DNA from: Solibacillus silvestris
Lineage (GTDB): Bacteria > Bacillota > Bacilli > Bacillales_A > Planococcaceae
Assembly: GCA_001586195.1 (NCBI GenBank)
Contig: CP014609.1
Coordinates: 1,648,001 to 1,712,000 of the forward strand
DNA: 64,000 nucleotides
Direction of reading: 5' to 3'
Shown here: in pieces, positions 61,707-64,000 of the stretch
How the letters are laid out: the number at the start of each line of letters is the position of its first letter
Position numbering within the stretch: the first letter of the stretch is position 1
Translations under genes and position numbers: made by a program
Notes under the pieces: generated by a model
The model's database searches: none
What the model was told of the DNA's origin: nothing
The model's input: only the letters and a program-made list of their open reading frames with translations

Positions 61707-62552
61707 TTATTGAGTTTTAGCTTCATTTATAACTTCATTTGGTATATTGATCTCTTTTACTTCATCAAATTTCGAATAGACAATGTTCGCATCATTTTCA
61801 ATTGTTGTTTCCTGGCCTTCGACATTTGTGATAATCTTGAGATCCATATCCATTTCTTTTATATCAAACGTATCTTTTGCAACGACGATATTATATTGTG
61901 AATCTTCAAAGGTCATGTTCTCCAGAATTTCACCATTAACCTCCATTGATTCACCTAAGCTTGCACCCATTTGTGAAACTATGAACTGTTTGAACTCATC
62001 CCCTTCAATGTTCAGTGTTAACAAATAATTCTCATCGTCCTGTTCAAAGCTGAAATCATCGATAAATTGCTCAAGTTGTTCAAGTTGTTCTGATGCATCT
62101 GCCTGTGCACCGGTTTGCGCTATTAATTGTTCATATTGCTCTTCCGGCATTTTCAGCCATTCATTCGTATCGCCGTTTAACATGTAAAAGCCGTCTTCTT
62201 CGGTCATATACATTTCTATCGGCATATCCATTTTTTCATCGCCCATATCCATCTTAACGGTTCCTTTTGAATACATTGCCATCGGTTTTTGCTGTATATC
62301 CATTGCCAAGTTTGAATTGCTTGTAATTTCCATCGTTTGACCTTCCATAACGAAACTCGTCACCTGATCCATCGTTGTTTCAGCATGAACACTTTTCAAA
62401 TTTTGCTGGCGTTGCATGGCATTCTCATATACTTGCTGTAATGTTAAATTGGCTTCGCTATCTGTACCTTCAACCGGTTCTGCTGTATCTCCGCATCCTG
62501 CAACTAGTGCAATAGATAATGTAGACATCGCGAATAAGTATTGTTTTTTCAA
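61707..62552 (-). CDS. DUF6612-like lipoprotein
   Basis: A 281-residue lipoprotein with the lipobox LVAGC (signal of about 20 residues). It opens with LQQVYENAMQRQQNLKSVHA. It then alternates strands rich in Met, Asp and Thr (VKMDMGDEKMDMPIEMYMTE, MLNGDTNEWLKMP). The pattern resembles LolA/LppX-like beta shells and, from memory, the DUF6612 family of Bacillales. Function is unknown; binding of a lipid or envelope precursor is a guess. It is monocistronic. Confidence 0.75.
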   Translation of the reverse strand: MKKQYLFAMSTLSIALVAGCGDTAEPVEGTDSEANLTLQQVYENAMQRQQNLKSVHAETTMDQVTSFVMEGQTMEITSNSNLAMDIQQKPMAMYSKGTVKMDMGDEKMDMPIEMYMTEEDGFYMLNGDTNEWLKMPEEQYEQLIAQTGAQADASEQLEQLEQFIDDFSFEQDDENYLLTLNIEGDEFKQFIVSQMGASLGESMEVNGEILENMTFEDSQYNIVVAKDTFDIKEMDMDLKIITNVEGQETTIENDANIVYSKFDEVKEINIPNEVINEAKTQ

Positions 62553-62705
62553 ATGATTTCAACCCTTCCTAGTTAAACTTCCCCTATCCATACCCTAATT
62601 TGGTGTATTAATATCTTTAATTTGGAAATAAGATTAAATGAATTTTATTATGAATTGAAAATATTGTATGGATAGAGGCATTTTTTTAGGAATGACGGAT
62701 AAAAT

Positions 62706-62736
62706 AAAAAGTGTCTACAGGCATAGACACTTTTTA
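62706..62736 (-). terminator. Terminator of gene 62741-63199
   Basis: AAAAAGTGTCTA and TAGACACTTTTT form a perfect 12-bp stem over a 6-nt loop. Confidence 0.88.
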
Positions 62737-62740
62737 TTCT

Positions 62741-63199
62741 TCACCAATTTAACTTAATACCGTATTGTTCATTTAAGAACACATGCAATTCTTTGTAAGT
62801 GCAAAGGGCAATGCCGATGACAATTTCGTTTTCATTCATGTCTTTTTCGATTTTGAGGTTGTTATCAAAAATGTGAAAGTTCATCGGCAAAGCTCTAATA
62901 TCCACACTAATGTTATGTGCGGCTTTGTTGCGCCAATAATTCAGCAACCATAAGTTTTCGAACAATTTTTGTTCGATTAAGCCTAATGCATAAACAGAAT
63001 ATACTTTAGTGCTGTAATTAGAGCTCGCCATCGGGATATAAGTTGACTGATCCTTGAAGCTTCGTACTTTCGGCAGCTTTTCCTGAATCAATTGGTTAAT
63101 GGCATTTTCACAAAACAGACTAACCGTGACAATATTCGCTAACGGATCCACTGTGCTTGAGATTCGATCAATAAATTTCTTTGCTACTTCCTGACTCAT
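62741..63199 (-). CDS. Small helical protein with HEPN-like Rx4H motif
   Basis: A 152-residue protein from the ATG at 63199 (AGGAG 7 nt upstream; the longer start has no RBS). It is helical throughout, with LFCENAINQLIQEKLPKVRS, YALGLIEQKLFENLWLLNYW and then RNKAAHNISV. RNKAAH fits the Rx4-6H active-site motif of HEPN RNases and of MltR/DUF4145-type proteins, which share the helical-bundle fold. No MNT antitoxin or other partner is beside it. The match is motif-level only. Confidence 0.55.
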   Translation of the reverse strand: MSQEVAKKFIDRISSTVDPLANIVTVSLFCENAINQLIQEKLPKVRSFKDQSTYIPMASSNYSTKVYSVYALGLIEQKLFENLWLLNYWRNKAAHNISVDIRALPMNFHIFDNNLKIEKDMNENEIVIGIALCTYKELHVFLNEQYGIKLNW

Positions 63200-63374
63200 C
63201 CCCTCACTCCTTTTTACTTTTTTGGCCGTCATCTTATGTGCTTTAAAATTGTCGGTATCTCAGTTTGCCCACAACACAAATTCGATATGCCAAAGATTCG
63301 CTAAGAAAATTTTTTGAAATTTTTATACGCCCTTCGTTATGTACTAAAGTAGCTTTATCGGTATACATAAAAAA

Positions 63375-63393
63375 CACACCACTATTGTGTGAT
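63375..63393 (-). terminator. Weak terminator candidate
   Basis: CACAC and GTGTG pair over 7 nt, followed on the minus strand by a T run. It would end the YqaE-like transcript. Confidence 0.4.
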
Positions 63394-63440
63394 GTGCAAG
63401 AGTTATTCTGTATAAATTATTTCGTGTCATCTACATTCGT

Positions 63441-63632
63441 CTATTTCTTCAACAATTTAATCTGGCGTTCCATTCTTTTATCTGCTTTATGATCACGAAC
63501 TATCAAAATTGCATGTATAACTGCCGGAATCCATATTAAAAAACATAGGAAAAAGTTAATTAATGCTTGTATTGGTTTACCGCAAATTAATACAGCTAAC
63601 GGTGGAAAGAAAATAGCTAATAAATACATCAT
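63441..63632 (-). CDS. YqaE/Pmp3-family membrane protein
   Basis: A 63-residue protein with two membrane helices. The Pmp3 signature is clear: LAIFFPPLAVLICGKPIQAL and FLCFLIWIPAVIHAILIV. A basic tail (RDHKADKRMERQIKLLKK) follows. Members are stress-induced small membrane proteins that affect membrane potential. The start is one of the tandem ATGs at 63632/63629, with AGGTG as RBS; the longer frame is not used. Confidence 0.85.
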   Translation of the reverse strand: MMYLLAIFFPPLAVLICGKPIQALINFFLCFLIWIPAVIHAILIVRDHKADKRMERQIKLLKK

Positions 63633-63756
63633 GATGATCACCTGCTTAATAAAGTTTACTATTAGCATTAGTGTACCCATTAATTTGCCCAGTATTATAA
63701 TCATTTTCCTATACTGAAATGATGTACGTTGCTTTTCAATTACCTTTATATAGAAA

Positions 63757-63793
63757 AAGTGCCTAACAAGTTATAACCTGTTAGGCACTTATG
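63757..63793 (-). terminator. Terminator of deoD
   Basis: AAGTGCCTAACA and TGTTAGGCACTT form a perfect 12-bp stem with TTTTTC after it on the minus strand. Confidence 0.9.
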
Positions 63794-63831
63794 AAATAAC
63801 GCTATAAATTAACTTACAATGATTTGTTATT

Positions 63832-64000
63832 TTAGTCTTGAATTGCCGCTTCTAACGCAATAACCATCATGTCATTGAACGTAGTTTGACGTTCTTCTGA
63901 AGTTGTTACTTCACCTGTTAGGATGTGGTCAGATACTGTTAAAACTGTTAACGCCTGACGACCGAATTTCGCTGCTAATGTGTATAGTGCTGAAGTTTCC
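63832..64000 (-). CDS. deoD: Purine-nucleoside phosphorylase (C-terminal end only)
   Basis: The last 55 codons are present. They read [20 protein letters not shown], then [20 protein letters not shown] and [15 protein letters not shown]. The block [19 protein letters not shown] is the hallmark of hexameric DeoD-type purine nucleoside phosphorylases, which cleave purine nucleosides with phosphate (the Asp of SDH protonates the base). The 5' part and any operon partners lie beyond the window edge. Confidence 0.94.
   Translation of the reverse strand, partial: ETSALYTLAAKFGRQALTVLTVSDHILTGEVTTSEERQTTFNDMMVIALEAAIQD

Noticed and set aside
1-64000. CRISPR arrays, tRNA or rRNA genes
   Set aside because: No regularly spaced repeats, cloverleaf sequences or rRNA-like stretches were noticed on either strand.

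Overview
The window looks like chromosomal DNA of a low-GC Gram-positive rod of the Bacillales. Gene content (Spo0M-like protein, XpaC/YaaN pair, YqaE, DUF1033-like protein, separately located murG) and the overall style resemble Solibacillus/Lysinibacillus (Planococcaceae). That family-level placement is an inference from recalled relatives, not a computed one. Strong AGGAGG-type ribosome sites, frequent TTG/GTG starts and many rho-independent terminators let most transcription units be delimited. No rRNA, tRNA, CRISPR array, intact insertion sequence or prophage was seen.

Layout. 1-4.7 kb: the 3' part of arsB behind arsR, a truncated tusA remnant, then a thiol/persulfide group (CoA-disulfide reductase-rhodanese fusion, membrane TlpA-like protein, thioredoxin) with a CsoR/CstR-like operator inside its promoter. 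4.9-9 kb: a lipoprotein, a duplicated Ltp-domain surface protein, an alpha/beta hydrolase, a PP2C-like phosphatase and small unknowns. 9-17 kb: accessory-looking material, with an inverted-repeat-bounded 0.3 kb segment, an unknown repeat protein, two tiny overlapping genes behind an operator-rich promoter, a YbdG-like MscS channel, an active-looking tyrosine recombinase near a LexA-like box and palindromes, a divergent CorA-like protein, and a second recombinase-fold protein that has lost its catalytic residues. 17-20.3 kb: a crotonase-family enzyme, an orphan CitA/DcuS-type sensor kinase, a frameshifted small membrane gene and an RDD protein. 20.6-25.5 kb: a glcD-dctP-dctQ-dctM-gntR operon for uptake and oxidation of a 2-hydroxyacid, with a TGGTNNNACCA operator.

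25.5-34.7 kb carries housekeeping genes (P-loop ATPase, class I/II aminotransferase, Spo0M-like, AI-2E-family permease, LCP ligase, MsrA, an RNPP-like HTH-TPR regulator, RecQ). 34.9-35.9 kb is a decayed-gene zone. 36-43 kb holds an ABC-F ATPase, a large secreted or membrane-anchored protein whose start appears frameshifted, a cold-shock gene with a long structured leader, and xpaC-yaaN. 42.9-45.7 kb is a polar amino-acid ABC transporter controlled by a lysine riboswitch (L-box) with its own terminator, which makes lysine the likely substrate. 45.8-50 kb is odhAB.

50-64 kb: an OmpR-type two-component system, a PAS-GGDEF diguanylate cyclase, dapF, a GNAT acetyltransferase, murG, a secreted CAP-domain protein, a COG0523 GTPase, a CtpA/B protease, a DUF6612-like lipoprotein, a possible HEPN-like protein, a YqaE/Pmp3 peptide and the 3' end of deoD.

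The best candidates for new biology are the overlapping small-gene pair at 10.9-11.3 kb with its layered operator/promoter, and the active plus dead tyrosine-recombinase neighbourhood at 12.8-16.8 kb with an SOS-like box. No complete novel system could be demonstrated from sequence alone.
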